In this document: in pieces, positions 46,291 through 57,329 of the stretch | How positions within the stretch are numbered: the first letter of the stretch is position 1 | Layout of the letters: the number at the start of each line of letters is the position of its first letter | Origin: Hirundichthys speculiger | Taxonomy: Eukaryota; Chordata; Actinopteri; Beloniformes; Exocoetidae | Length of the DNA stretch: 64,000 nt | NCBI GenBank assembly: GCA_018398805.1 | Contig: JAGFBZ010002320.1 | Span: forward strand, 1-64,000 | Reading direction: 5' to 3' | The notes under the pieces: model-generated | Told to the model about the DNA's origin: nothing | What the model saw: the letters and a program-made list of their open reading frames with translations, nothing else | The model's database searches: none | Position numbers and translations under genes: made by a program

Positions 46291-48386
46291 ATACCTGAAG
46301 AAAGGGATTAAAACAGCCAAAGCGGACTACAAGAGGAGGATAGAGTCCCACCTCGCCAGCAACAGACCACGGGAAGTCTGGCGGGGCATCCAGACCATCA
46401 CCAACTTCAGAGGCTGTGATGTCACATCAGAGACGAGCACGTCGCTGGCAGAGGAGCTTAACTGCTTCTTTGCTCGCTTTGAACCACCACAGCGACACTC
46501 ACCTGCTCCAGCCCTCCCCCAACCCCCACTCACATCGGACTCCAGCACCCCCCAGCCCCACCCACATCAGACTCCAGCCCCGCCACACTCACTGTAGAAG
46601 AGGAGGAGGTGAGGCGCGTGCTCCAGGCAGTCAACCCCAGGAGAGCTCCCGGCCCGGATGGAGTACCTGGAAAAGTGCTGCGAGCCTGCGCCCACCAGCT
46701 GTCCTCCATCTTCTGCAGGATCTTCAACCTCTCGCTGGCCCAAGCAGTTATCCCCACCTGCCTGAAGTCAGCAACAATCATCCCCATCCCCAAAAAAGTC
46801 ACCTGCTACTGACCTCAACGACTTCCGCCCTGTTGCCCTCACCCCGGTTATTATGAAGTGCTTTGAGAGACTGGTCTTAAAGCACATCAAGGACTGTCTT
46901 CCCCCCACACTCGACCCCCACCAGTTCGCATACCGGGCGAACAGATCTACGGAGGATGCCATCTCCGTAGCCCTGCATGCTGTGCTGAGCCACCTGGAGC
47001 AGCAGCAGAGCTACGCCAGACTGCTCTTCGTGGACTACAGCTCGGCATTTAACACCATCATCCCGGACGTCCTGGTTACCAAACTGGACACTCTCGGCCT
47101 CCCCCCTCCCAATGCACCTGGATCAGGGAGTTCCTGACCAACAGGCCCCAGATGGTGAGACTCGGCCCCCACCTCTCCTCCACACGCACACTGAGCATCG
47201 GCTCACCACAGGGCTGTGTGCTGAGCCCCTCCTGTACTGTCTCTACACCTATGACTGCAGTCCGGCCCGCGACAACAACTTGGTCGTCAAGTTCGCTGAC
47301 GACACCACAGTGGTCGGGCTGATCTCAGACGGAGACGAGACAGCCTACAGGGAGGAGGTCCAGAGACTAACGACCTGGTGCTCAGCCAACAACCTCGCTC
47401 TGAAACACCATGAAGACGAAGGAGATCATCGTGGACTTCAGGAGGAAGAAGGGTGACCACCCCCCCCTCTACATCAACGGCGAGGGCGTGGAGCGGGTCC
47501 ACGACTTCAGATTCCTGGGAGTCCAGATCTCCGACGACCTCACCTGGACCCTCAACATCACAGCCATTATAAAGAAGGCTCAGCAGCGCCTCCACTTCCT
47601 GAGAGTTCTCAGGAAGAACAACCTAGAGCAGAAGCTGCTGCTGGCCTTCTACCGCTCCACCGTCGAGAGCCTGCTGACGTACTGCCTCACCACCTGGTAC
47701 GGGAGCTGCACTGCCGCAGACAGAGGAGGCTGCAGAGGACAGTGAGGGCAGCACAGAGGATCGTGGGCTGCCCTCTCCCCTCCCTGACGGACATCTACTC
47801 CACCCGGTGCGTCAGCAGAGCTCTCAACATTAAGATGGACTCTTCACATCCTGCCTCCCAGCTGTTTGAGCTGCTCCCGTCTGGGAGGCGCTACAGAAGC
47901 ATCAGAGCACGGACTAACAGAATGAAAAACAGTTTTTTCCCCAGAGCCATCACCTTATTGAACAATATACCTTCCAGTCACTTTAAATAACCAGCATCTG
48001 TGCAACTACCCTGTGCAATATACTATTCTCTGTGCAATATTCTATTCACTGTGCAACATACCACTCATCTGTGTAACATGCTATTTATTTGTGCTATTTA
48101 CTATTTATATTTATAATATCTCCATATTTATTATGTAAAAAAAAAACTGGACATTTTTAATATTCTACTCCCGGAAAACTGCACATTTGCACTACTGACC
48201 TCACTTTACATATGTATATATTTGAAACCTTGTCTTCTTGCTTTTACTTTTGAAAAACGGCCACATATTTATATCTTGTTTATTGTTTATTATATGCCGC
48301 ACTGACATGGGAGAAGCTCTCCAATCTCGTTGTACGCCATTGTATAATGACAATAAAGGGCATTCTGATTCTGATTCTGATTCTGA
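46291..48386 (+). mobile_element. 5'-truncated L2/CR1-like LINE
   Basis: 2.1 kb with the ORF2 region from the spacer before RT through the C-terminus, then a 3' UTR ending in 'aatgacaataaagggcattc' and TGATTC repeats. No clear target duplication: the empty site, read from copy 1 of the host hAT, is 'tttgtggatac|agatgct', and the bases at the two junctions rejoin it with at most a one- or two-base change. L2/CR1 elements are known to insert with short or no duplications. Confidence 0.85.
46300..47990 (+). pseudogene. L2/CR1-like reverse transcriptase, frameshifted
   Basis: RT fingers and palm are readable across frames: 'NPRRAPGPDGVPGKVLRAC' (about 46635), '[19 protein letters not shown]' (about 46920), motif A '[16 protein letters not shown]' (47027 onward), motif B '[16 protein letters not shown]' (about 47198) and motif C '[11 protein letters not shown]' with FADD at 47292-47303. 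Thumb and C-terminus follow: 'RFLGVQISDDLTWTLN' and 'LFELLPSGRRYRSIRA'. The endonuclease domain is missing through 5' truncation. Frameshifts near 46807, 47115, 47190, 47405 and 47725 break the frame. Catalytic aspartates are intact, so decay is recent. Confidence 0.85.
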
Positions 48387-48789
48387 GATGCTATTGGTAG
48401 CAACTGCTAACGCTAATAGCCTACACCGGTCATGACGTGTCGTGAATATGTTCTCTCATCCAGCGTTGTCATGTTGGCGATCCGTTGTGCTTTACAGCTG
48501 CCGGGCAAACCGCTAATAACACGCTAATAACACGCTAATAACACGCTACGGCAACACGATTAATGAATAATAATTTAACTGCCCAGAGTCCTGACATTAG
48601 CTGCCACCGCCAATATCTCTAACTCTCTCGATTAAACGTGGACCCAGCCTGTCAGAGAGCACCGACCGGACCCGAGACTAACTGTACCGATTCAGACCCG
48701 AACCCGAAGTCATGTCTTCTGAATGGACCTGAGACCCGATTCGGGTCGGGTTGGAACCTCGGGTTTTCGGGTTGTTCCGAAGACCTCTA

Positions 48790-49100
48790 GTCTGCTTGAA
48801 GGCTGCCAGCTGACAGCCAGCTGGTCGGGAACCTGGCTCGGCCGTCTGACGCAGTCGTGGGTGCGGCCCGGGCCCACGGTCGCCCGTGATGAACCCCGGT
48901 CGCCTTGTCGTTCTGGCAGCGAGGATGGATGGAGCGGTTCAGCCAGAGCGAGTGACCTCAGTTACAATCATGAGCTGAGAAAGGTCCAGCTGCTGGGTTG
49001 TGGTACCAGAGACCAGCTTGCTCCGCCCACTTCTGGGTTAACCAGCTTTGAGGGAGAAGGCCCAGTTGTATCTTGTTAAAATTAAAGATGAATGTCAGTA
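48790..49100. other. spacer, no gene seen
   Basis: GC-rich. One 118-codon frame from 48723 runs out of the hAT end and is not supported. Confidence 0.35.
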
Positions 49101-49725
49101 CAGTGATCCCTTATTTTTTGCCCCCCGCGACAATCAAAATCCGCGATCTGGAGCCGGAGCCCCCCGAGCCTCAATAATGTGTTTAAAATATGTTTAAAAT
49201 CCCAAAAAGTAGCGAGACACTGCAGCGAAACAAGACAAATGCTCAACTGTGGTCTTTCTGTTTCCTTCACAGCCTCTGGTCTATGAACCGTAGTAAAGAA
49301 ACTGCTGGTATTGTGCTATTTTTGACTCGTAATTAGCGGCTAACACGCTAACAACAACAAAAAAAAAAGTCTGGTTTTCTCTGCATGGAACAGGAACTTT
49401 ATTCTGTCACTGCAGGAACTTGTAACATCACACAGGTTGTATTGTTGGGCTCCTGTCGGTTAACAGAGAATATAAATCTATACACGCTGGGCTGCTGTTG
49501 ATGCTCACTACACTTTTCATCTAACCCCGTTTTCATTCTGCCGTCCCACGACACACACACTACATTACCCATAAGGCCACCTTCTTAAAGGGGCCAGGCT
49601 GGCTCACAACATTTCTTCACTGTGAGAGAACGCGCACAACGTCCTGTGATGTATTTTTTAAAATTATATTATATATTTCTGAAAAATCCGCGAATAACTA
49701 AAACCGGGAAACTTAAACCACGAAG
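49101..49725 (+). mobile_element. TA-flanked mariner/Tigger-like MITE, copy 3
   Basis: Begins 'cagtgatcccttatttttt' after TA. 49525-49725 matches 34930-35120 and the inverse of 52640-52870. The right end stops at 'aaaaccgggaaacttaaa' and the terminal 'gggatcactg' is missing, so this copy is truncated. Confidence 0.75.
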
Positions 49726-49842
49726 TGGTTTTATGTACATATATTTCTGCATCACTGCATCTCTGCCAGGAGTAATTTATTTTCTGTTATAGTGGATAAA
49801 GTGATCCAGGGACGCTGAAAGTGCTGTTGGGAAATATCACAG
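49726..49842. other. spacer
   Basis: Nothing recognised. Confidence 0.3.
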
Positions 49843-50262
49843 TAGAGCTGAGCGATTTTATCGATTCTGCGATATATATCGATATTTTATCGAGTATCAA
49901 TTTTTCAGCCGCGGGTATCGATATTCTAAGCTTCTTTCAAAACCCCCGTGTCCCACCTTTAAAAGCTCCCAAGCAACAATTTGCACTGTTTAAATTATTT
50001 TTCTCAAAAACATCTTTTATTCATTTTGTCCAGCATTTACAAGCTGCCTGTCAGCCATATAATGTGTAATTGATGCTTTCAGTTCAATTAATTCAAACAA
50101 AGTCATTGGAACACTCACAAGATGTCACCAAAATCACTTTGTCCCTTTAAAATCTTTCGGAAAATGATGTAAATGTATTGTAAGATGAATATCGATATAT
50201 ATCGTATCGTGAGCTGAATATCGTGTATCGTATTGTGAGATTAGTGTATCGCTACTGCCCTA
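49843..50262 (+). mobile_element. hAT MITE (TAGAGCTG ... TGCCCTA)
   Basis: The left end is 'tagagctgagcgattttatc' and the right end is 'tatcgctactgccc'+'ta'. The flanks tatcacag and aataacag match at 6 of 8. The right third ('gtaagatgaatatcgatata', 'cgtatcgtgagctgaatatc') is the same sequence as the tandem units at 37764-38309, so this is the dispersed single-copy form of that family. Confidence 0.7.
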
Positions 50263-50713
50263 AATAACAGATCAGTTTTTTACTCACTATTTCAGTTCAA
50301 ACTGGGCTCTGATCTTTTTTTTTAATTTGTTTTGTTTTAAGAAAGTAAAAAAAAAAAAAAAAGGAAAAATCTGCAACTGCCTGTGATTATCCGGAGAACT
50401 GCGGATCTTATTGAGTTACTGGTTTTTCTTCCTGCTTTGTTCCTTTTTTCATTCACTCGTTTATTGCATCCTTCCATTAATCGACAACCGCCCCCCCCGA
50501 TATCCGTCTGAAAAACACGTGAACTCCTCGTTATCTCTCTGGACGGCGCCCGCGACGCTCCGATCAATAAAATCAAACATGAAAACGTGTTTTGTTTTGT
50601 TTTTTTGAAGATGCTTTTAACGAGCCGGTTACATGTCAGAGACGCGGGTCGCACACGCCGTAAACACGCCACGGAGCTGCGTGTTGGCGGGCACCGACGC
50701 CTAGCGAACGTTC

Positions 50714-50756
<43 letters not shown>

Positions 50757-51879
50757 CGCGTCTCCGTGGGTGTTATGTTCTCGCTGGTTGCTGTTAGCCT
50801 ACGTGGCCCGGTTCCCCATCGCTCTACGTGTTTGTTTGTCCGCAGTTTAAATAGGAGCGCTGGGAGGTTTGTGCTGGTTTACTGGTCTCTAAACAGAGTT
50901 AATGAAGAGACGAGTCAACCAGAGGGCACAGAGGAGGAGAGGAGGGGGGGGGGGTGTAAAAGAAAAGATAAAAGGCTGGAAACTGAGGAAGAGGGGGATC
51001 AGGACGGATCACGGCGGAGGTGGAGGAGACGGGAAGACGAGGTGATGAGGAGGCAAGGAACGAATGACCCAAAAGGATGGAGGGAGGAGGAAGATGGAGG
51101 GATAGAGGGAGTGGAAGAGAGGAGGAGAAGGCAGGACGGGCTGCTGAAACAAACGGAGAGAAGTAGCGGAGCGAGGGAGGTCTGGAGTCTCATTAACTCA
51201 AACCAGAAGCTGCTTGGTGGGAAACCCGTCGCCGCCTCGTCACAGAGCCTCCTCGTCCCCCGACGGCCGTGAAACAGCCAACAAAGGCAGACCGGGCCGC
51301 TCTCTGGCCCGCGGGCCCTCGGACTGAGAATTTGGCTCTTCTCTGAGGTCACGAGGGTCTGACGGCGCTGGTGACCGTCCATGTTTTTCTGCTCGCTGCA
51401 GCGCTGCGTTCTGGCCCCTCCCATGGCTGCAGACGTGCGTCTGGATCCGGCGCCTCCATCGTCCCGCCGCCAGGTGCTTCCGGTCATTGAGCGGGTTTTC
51501 AGCAGGTGTGCAGGCTTCTATGAATGCAGATGTTTCCTGTCTTCACGACGTACCCCGGAAGTATCCGGACGGTGCGACCCAAACAGCTGGTATGATGGAG
51601 ACGCGTCAGACAGTGATCAGTCGACGGTTGTCGTCGCGGCGGATGTCATGTCGTCTCCACGACTTAAAGAAATGAGGCTGGAGGTCCGTCTTCAGGGTCA
51701 AAAGCAGCTCCAACTCTTAAACCAGGGGAGCGGTTAGAATCATGACAAGGAAAATTGGCTATACACCTTTTCGACTTAAAAATTGTGGACATGCGCCCCC
51801 TAGTGGCCCCGCCATAACTGGAGTGTGCGGTGCTCCACCAACTAACCCAAACACAGCAGCGTGGAGCATCTGTTACTGA
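50263..51879. other. non-coding; simple repeats and polypurine tract
   Basis: A-run at 50347-50362, (GT)n at 50716-50752, GA-rich polypurine tract at about 50925-51180 (includes a G-run at 50944-50955). The 184- and 162-codon frames on opposite strands cross these low-complexity tracts and are not credible genes. Confidence 0.5.
50716..50752 (+). repeat. (GT)n microsatellite
   Basis: About 18 GT units. Confidence 0.95.
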
Positions 51880-51887
51880 TAACGCAG

Positions 51888-51936
51888 ACATGTCTTGGAT
51901 TGATGATGTTAGGCAGTGGCCTCCAGTTACAGATGA
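51888..51936 (+). pseudogene. possible YqaJ-type transposon exon scrap
   Basis: The ATG at 51888 opens 'MSWIDDVRQWPPVTDEG', running to a possible donor (GATGAAG|GTAG). The 'W-P-x-V' phrase is reminiscent of the start of YqaJ-nuclease proteins carried by some fish DNA transposons. It is very short and the resemblance comes from memory. It is listed because a THAP-like remnant of a similar transposon type lies 350 bp away on the opposite strand. Confidence 0.25.
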
Positions 51937-52280
51937 AGGTAGTTTATCGCTGTTTTTAATGATTGGTTATGGAAATAGCATGATCTATTCCCATAATCAA
52001 ACACTAAAAAACTGTGGGAATAAGTGAAAAATGCAACGCTGGTTATAACTAACGTCAACAAGCCATAAAGATAATGCTACTGTAACGTTAACGTTAGTGG
52101 TAAATTAGGCTATGTGTTATTTATCATTCTCCTAATTCATTCATTCATTCATTGTTTTATAGGCTTGTGCTAGTGCCGAGGGCTACAGTAGCCTCATACT
52201 GCTGTTCTTTCAGCCAGAATCGTCCGGGACTCTCAGCGAGACTATGAGTAGTACGAGACTGAATGTTAACGAAAACTCAC

Positions 52281-52485
52281 CCGGCTGTATTCATTTGGAA
52301 CAAAGTCCTTTCTGTTGATATTTTTCACCCACGTCTTCCTAACTTCTTGTTCTGCAAACAAGGCAGTCTTCGTGCAGTAAAGGCTTGTGTATTTCACATA
52401 CTTTCTTCTTCCATTGTTGAATTTTCACACCATTGTTGGCACAGTTTATGGCGGAACATGTATTCCCACTCGACCGACTCGACAT
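52281..52485 (-). pseudogene. THAP-domain exon (transposon or host gene), frameshifted
   Basis: Minus strand from the ATG at 52485: 'MSSRSSGNTCSAINCANN' and 'WKKKVCEIHKPLLHEDC'. After a single frameshift near 52370 it reads 'EVRKTWVKNINRKDFVPNEY' and ends at a good donor, AGCCGG|GTGAGT, at 52280. C-x4-C near the start, the W and the 'RKDFVP-x-x-Y(S)R' block just before a splice are typical of THAP zinc fingers, whose last C-x2-H pair would sit in the next exon. Some residues between the halves look deleted. THAP domains occur in P-like and related transposases and in host proteins. Confidence 0.6.
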
Positions 52486-52613
52486 TATAAAAATATATAT
52501 TTGTAGAAAGAGAAAAACACTAGTTAATCTGCGAGCCGGTGAAAATGTCGCTCTGTGGCACAATACGCCAATGGCGGACGGGGTACTTCTGGGCTGGCTC
52601 GAAAAGGTCTATA

Positions 52614-53190
52614 CAGTGATCCCTCACCGATTTGTGCTTTAAGTTCCGCGGTTTTAGTTATTCACAGATTTTTTTTTTTTTGGAAATATGTGATATAAAA
52701 ACAAAATCAAGAAAAAATTGCCGAAACATCACAGGATGTTGTGCGCGTTCTCTCGCAGCAAAGAAATGTTGCGAGCCAGCCTGGCCCCTTTAAGAAGGTG
52801 GCCTTATGGGTAATGTAGTGTGTGTGTCGTGGGACGGCAGAATGAAAAGGTTAGATGAAAGAGCGGTTTCTTGCCAGAATAAAGCGCTCATTCCATGCAG
52901 AGAAAACCAGACTTTTTCTTTTGTTGTTGTTAGCGTGTTAGCCGCTAATTACGAGCCGAAAATAGCACAATAGCAGCAGTTTGTTTACTACGGTTCAGAG
53001 ACCAGAGGCTGTGAAGGTAACAGAAAGACCACAGTTGAGCCTTTGTCTTGTTTTGCTACTTTTTTATGGTTTTTAAACATATTTTAAACACATTATTTAG
53101 GCTCAGGGGGCTCCGGCTCCAGATCGCGGATTTTGATTCTCGCTGGGGGGACGCCGGTCCCCATTAACCGCGAAAAATAAGGGATCACTG
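52614..53190 (-). mobile_element. TA-flanked mariner/Tigger-like MITE, copy 4 (both ends)
   Basis: Starts 'cagtgatccctcaccgattt' (52614) and ends 'aataagggatcactg' (53190), with TA on each side (52612-52613, 53191-53192). The content is the reverse complement of the copy at 49101. This is the most complete copy: 577 bp, both 'ccgcgg' and 'accgcg' subterminal motifs present, no transposase. Confidence 0.85.
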
Positions 53191-53204
53191 TATTTTGTCT
53201 TGAA

Positions 53205-53375
53205 GTGTCAATCAGTGCTTTTACCACCATCATCCCTTCTCTGCTACAGGAGAAGCTCTCCCAGCTGAGCGTACCTGACTCCACCTGCAGGTGGATCACA
53301 GACTTCCTGTCTGACAGGAAACAGTACGTGAAGCTGGGAAAACCCATCATGACAACAACTGGGGTAAGGCAGCTG
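53205..53375 (+). pseudogene. L2/CR1-like RT fragment
   Basis: The frame reads 'SAFTTIIPSLLQEKLSQLSV' then 'TCRWITDFLSDRKQYVKLG', the region following RT motif A in L2/CR1-like LINEs (compare '[19 protein letters not shown]' at about 47040). Only about 55 residues remain. It abuts the MITE end at 53190. Confidence 0.75.
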
Positions 53376-55137
53376 ACTTCCTGTTAGAACTCAAGGACAC
53401 GTGTGCTCGCAGACATTCGGTCGGCGGACAGCGTACGAACCGGACGTGTTTGGTCGAGAAACATTATTCATAAAGGGACGATGAGCTTCCAATCTCCACG
53501 AGATCAAACCTTACGTAAGCCGACGCTCCACAACCTCATGGAGCTGAGTCGACGTTGTGAAGATCGAACCGAAGTTTCATGCGGTTCATCTTTTTGTCAA
53601 CATATTTTTCTCAACCAGCCTTTAAACCTCTTTACTGAAGTCATTTCTTAAAGTCACTTTAAGGCTTTTAAATCTCTGTTTGGTCATTTCTGTGTAGGTT
53701 TTTTGTTTTTTTCCCAGCGTCCTTGGCGCGTCAGGTTCATGCTAACCCTAAACTGACCACAGGGACGAATGTGAGCCACGCCTCTTTGTCCCTTTGTGGC
53801 TGTTGCGGAAAAAATAAGATCCGATCTCGATGATAAATTCAAATTAGAGTTTATTAGAGAAAACAAAACAAAAAAAAACAAACTTATGTGCATATAAGGA
53901 GAGCTGTCAGTCAGCATTCAACAGAAAACTAAATGAGGACGTCACTTTTATACCAAGACAAGGATGTTGATTGCTATACAGGTTAGCATAGAGTGGATCA
54001 CAGCAGGTGATGAGGAAGGCAAAGGACATTTGTCTTAAATGAGAGTGATAATTGAATTTAGGGATGTTATAAAGTTCCTTGATCAAGAGGTTAGATACGT
54101 GATGATAATTGAATTTAGGAATGTTTATTCAGAATCACAGCTGACCCCCCCTGCTTGTCTTTTGTCAGACATTTGGTCTGTTGATTATGATGTGTACTGG
54201 TCTTGTTAAGAAAGACAAATTACTTTTAAACATATTAAAGACAAACAAAATGAACAAAATTACATGATTATTAAAGCAAATAAAAATTTCCCGTCCGTGG
54301 TGCAGCCCGGGTCATGTTCAGCGACAGCTGGGATCGGCGCTCGCGGCCAAGTGATGCCGTGGCGGCGTTCAAACGGCGCTTTAATCAGCCTCACAATCAG
54401 AAATGAACGACATGGAAACCTCGCTTTCCCCCAATACACACCTTTAACCTCGTAAGTGATATTTAATGTTGCTCTTTGTTGTTTTTGAACACAACACCTT
54501 GGTCCGTTTTACAGCTTTTATATTTTATTGCAATGATGTAAAACCACCACTTTTTTTTTTCCTTTTTTGGTAACTGAATGGTTCGTGCTTGAAAGAAGTG
54601 CCTTCCTGAGTGGAGATCTTTTTTAGACAAAAGAAAGCACTTCCACATGTGTTCCACCTTCAGCTGGACCACCATGAAGTTGGCCTGATGGTCACTCAAA
54701 TCATACGAGTTCAGAAATGGAGGCATCGACCCGCCGCGCGGCGCCAGACCCGCCGGAGCCCTTTATGTTTCCCGTATGATAGGTGTTTGATTTGGTCGGT
54801 CCAGTGTGGCTGGGCTCGCCGAGGCGGGGGGACTCTGTCAGCGGCGGTGGCGGGGGCCAAAGGCGGGGAGAAGAAGCAGAAATGAATCAGTCCCGGCCAG
54901 ACCCGGAGACAAACAACCACCACTTGGGCCCGTTTAAAATCACCGGCCAGCTACAATTCACGTTTCTGGACTCCGATGGAGCCGGACCGACTGGAGGGAA
55001 TCCACACAAGCTCAGGAGAACGCCTATACTCAACACAGAGGGGCTTGAACCTGCAAGGTTACCTGCTCGCGTCAACCTTCAATTTGAAATGAAGAAATTA
55101 ATTAAGAAGAGAAGAAACAAATATACAGAATCCCGCT
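53376..55137. other. no gene seen
   Basis: A short direct repeat, 'tgataattgaatttaggg/aatgtt', at about 54047 and 54102 (about 55-bp spacing). A-rich at 53855-53880. The 120-codon plus-strand frame 54783-55145 is G-rich and unrecognised, and its 3' part runs toward the LINE joint. Nothing is called. Confidence 0.4.
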
Positions 55138-55140
55138 CGA

Positions 55141-55915
55141 GTTAAGCTCTCCAAACTCTATGACGATGTTGATCCTCGGTGCATATGATGTCATCAGGCT
55201 CCAGCTCCCCATGTCCATATGTTCTGGTCCTGCCCATCTCTATTCAATTATTGGACACAGATATTTAACTATAAGGTTCAAATTGATCCAACGGCATGTA
55301 CACCTTTGTTTGGAGCTTTATCTCCTACATTGCAGCTTCCCAAATATAAAGCTGACTTTGTAGCCTTTGTCTCTTTATTGACTGGACCAACTACTCCCAA
55401 ACTTCAGATTAACAAGGCCCAATTTGAAATGTAAAAAAAAATCTCTTTAATCACAACTGTGATCAATATACAGGACTAGATGCCATTTTCTGACATTAAT
55501 GTAAGGGGTCAACCAATAAGGTGACACTTGTCATATTAAGTTAAGATGACAGTAGAATAACACTTAACTGGTTTGTTTTATTACTTCTTAATGTTTTAAA
55601 ATCATGTTGTTAATATTTTACAGTAATTAAAAACATATCTAAAAAAGATCGAGGATTTGAAACATATTTGTTTAATTTTAATGACGTCTCACGGTCCACC
55701 TGCAGTACCACAACGGCCCACCAGGGGGCCGCGGCCCACACTTTGGGAATCACTGGGCTAGACATTTGATTTTACTTGGATCAGGGACATCCTTCAGTTT
55801 GTGAAGTTGGAGAAAGTTTGGTGCTCGATACGTGGTTCCCTTGCAAAGTTTTATGAGACTCGGGGTCCATTTTTTGCGTATGTTGAGGGATTGACTTTTA
55901 CTGCTAATCCGGAAT
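55141..55915 (+). pseudogene. L1-Tx1 ORF2 C-terminus, interrupted
   Basis: 'KLSKLYDDVDPRC', then 'HMFWSCPSLFNYWTQIFN', 'VQIDPTACTPLFGALSP' and 'FVAFVSLLT' before the hAT insertion; 'ARHLILLGSGT' and 'YETRGPFFAYVEGLTFT'-like sequence after it, in shifting frames. The C-x2-C...H-x-x-x-x-C-like cysteine/histidine pattern (first C2 partly lost) is the family's C-terminal zinc-knuckle region. No RT core is present. Confidence 0.7.
55388..55755 (+). mobile_element. hAT element 'B', copy 3, in LINE
   Basis: The interior matches copies at 11829 and 20156 ('aaggtgacacttgtcatatt', 'gggccgcggcccacactttg'). The left end 'caactactcccaaac' is worn; the right end is 'tttgggaatcactg'. The flanks gactggac (55380-55387) and ggctagac (55756-55763) match at 6 of 8. 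It lies inside the L1-Tx1 ORF2. Confidence 0.75.
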
Positions 55916-56324
55916 AGCCAACCTGATTGTTGGACTAACTGTGTATTTTTCCTGTGTGAATTTGTAGCATGCTGGAAATGTTTTTTACTTTTCTCTGTGA
56001 ATATATTGCACGTTTATTTTGAAGTGGGTGACCAATTTTGTGTTTTGTTTCTATGTATATTTTTTTGAATTTTAAAATTTTTTTTTTTTATTAAATTTTT
56101 TTTGTTTGTGTTTTTTGTTGTTGCTGTGCCTTATTGTTTAAATTTTTTTTACTATTAGTTATTTCCTATTTGACTCCATGTTATTTTGTTTTTTTACTTG
56201 TTTTATACTTGACATTGTATCTCTCAGAATGTCACCTTTTGAATTTTCTGAAATAAACTATTATGCATTAAACTATAATTAAATAATAATAAAATATATT
56301 TTATAATAATTTTATAATATATTT

Positions 56325-56535
56325 TATGATAATTACTTTTTCCTAATAATGGGAACCATTTCATTATAATACACATATATTTCATAATAATGGGAAATAT
56401 TTCATAATAAAAATGTATTTCATAATAATGGGAAACATTTCATAATAATGGATACATATTTCATAATAATAAACGCCTGTATTTCATAAAAATAGACTTA
56501 TTTATTCATTGAATTATGACCCAAACGGGGCTCCA
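56325..56535 (-). mobile_element. truncated second copy of the 75-bp-TIR element
   Basis: The right end 'gacccaaacggggctcca' to 56535 followed by TA, with the same 'tttcataataat' repeats inward and the 'aataaacgcctg' and 'tttattcattgaattatgac' phrases of the element at 39654-41023. Only one end is present. The inner limit merges into AT-rich sequence near 56280-56325. Confidence 0.75.
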
Positions 56536-56537
56536 TA

Positions 56538-56983
56538 CAGAACCCAAGGGAAGACGAGGACCTGTAATGCCCAGGCTGGTAGGCAGGCTCCATCACCGCT
56601 GCGCTTCAACACATAAAGACATCAAGATGCAGTGAAAACCAGACAGAACTTTTGATCCGAGGAGAAGTCAAACTGTCCTCTTCTGCTGCGGTACTTTATA
56701 GAAATTCAGATCACGCTAGAGGGAGGTTCCAACAACACACGAACGTTGTAACGGAGGCGTCCCGATTCTTAATGGCGTGGTTTTTGTGGTGGAAAAGCAT
56801 ACAAGGTTCTGAAACTGAACTGGCTCTGAACCGGCTCGAGCACTGGCCCGGCACCAGCAGGGCGCAAGCTGGTGGAAAAGGGGAATGAGGCAGATGCAGT
56901 CCATCAAAATAAGAGTTAATAACCATGAAAAGTAATGACAGGCCTTTGCCACATGGTCTCTACAGTTGGGAAGAGGGTTGGAG
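56538..56983. other. no gene seen
   Basis: Overlapping short frames on both strands at 56652-56952, none recognised. Confidence 0.35.
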
Positions 56984-57291
56984 ATTAGGGTTACAGGTTA
57001 GGGTTAGGGGTTAGGGTTAGGGGTTAGAGTTAGGGGTTAGGAATAGGGTTAGGGGTTAGGGGTTAGGGGTAGAGTTAGGGTTAGGGGTTAGGAGTTAGGG
57101 TTAGAGTTAGGGTTAGGGGTTAGGGTTAGGAGTTAGGGTTACGGTTAGTTAGGGTTCGGTTAGGTTAGGGTTAGGGTTCGGGTTAGGGGTTAGGGGTTAG
57201 GGTTAGGGGGTTAGTTGGGTTAGGGGTTAGGGTTAGGGGTTAGGGTTTAGGGTTAGGTTTCGGGGTTTTCGGGGTTCGGGTTAGGGGTTAG

Positions 57292-57329
<38 letters not shown>

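Larger units (their letters stand above)
45979..48789 (-). mobile_element. hAT element (TAGAGGTCTT family), copy 2, split by a LINE
   Basis: Reads as the reverse complement of copy 1: 45979-46290 matches the copy 1 right half and 48387-48789 the left half, ending 'gaagacctcta'. The joint in copy 1 lies in 'gcatctgtatccacaa'; here the LINE occupies exactly that point. The outer end at about 45979 lacks its terminal 25-30 bp, so no target duplication can be scored. Several single-base differences from copy 1 are visible. Confidence 0.8.
55138..56275 (+). mobile_element. L1-Tx1-like LINE 3' end, split by hAT B
   Basis: 55141-55380 and 55764-55915 together give the ORF2 C-terminus, and 55916-56275 a T-rich 3' UTR with AATAAA near 56252. 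The hAT element at 55388-55755 lies between. The 5' joint at about 55138 is an abrupt change of sequence, as expected of 5' truncation. Confidence 0.7.

Noticed and set aside
50718..51487. 184-codon plus and 162-codon minus overlapping frames
   Set aside because: They run through a GT repeat and a GA-rich polypurine tract; composition explains them and neither shows a domain.
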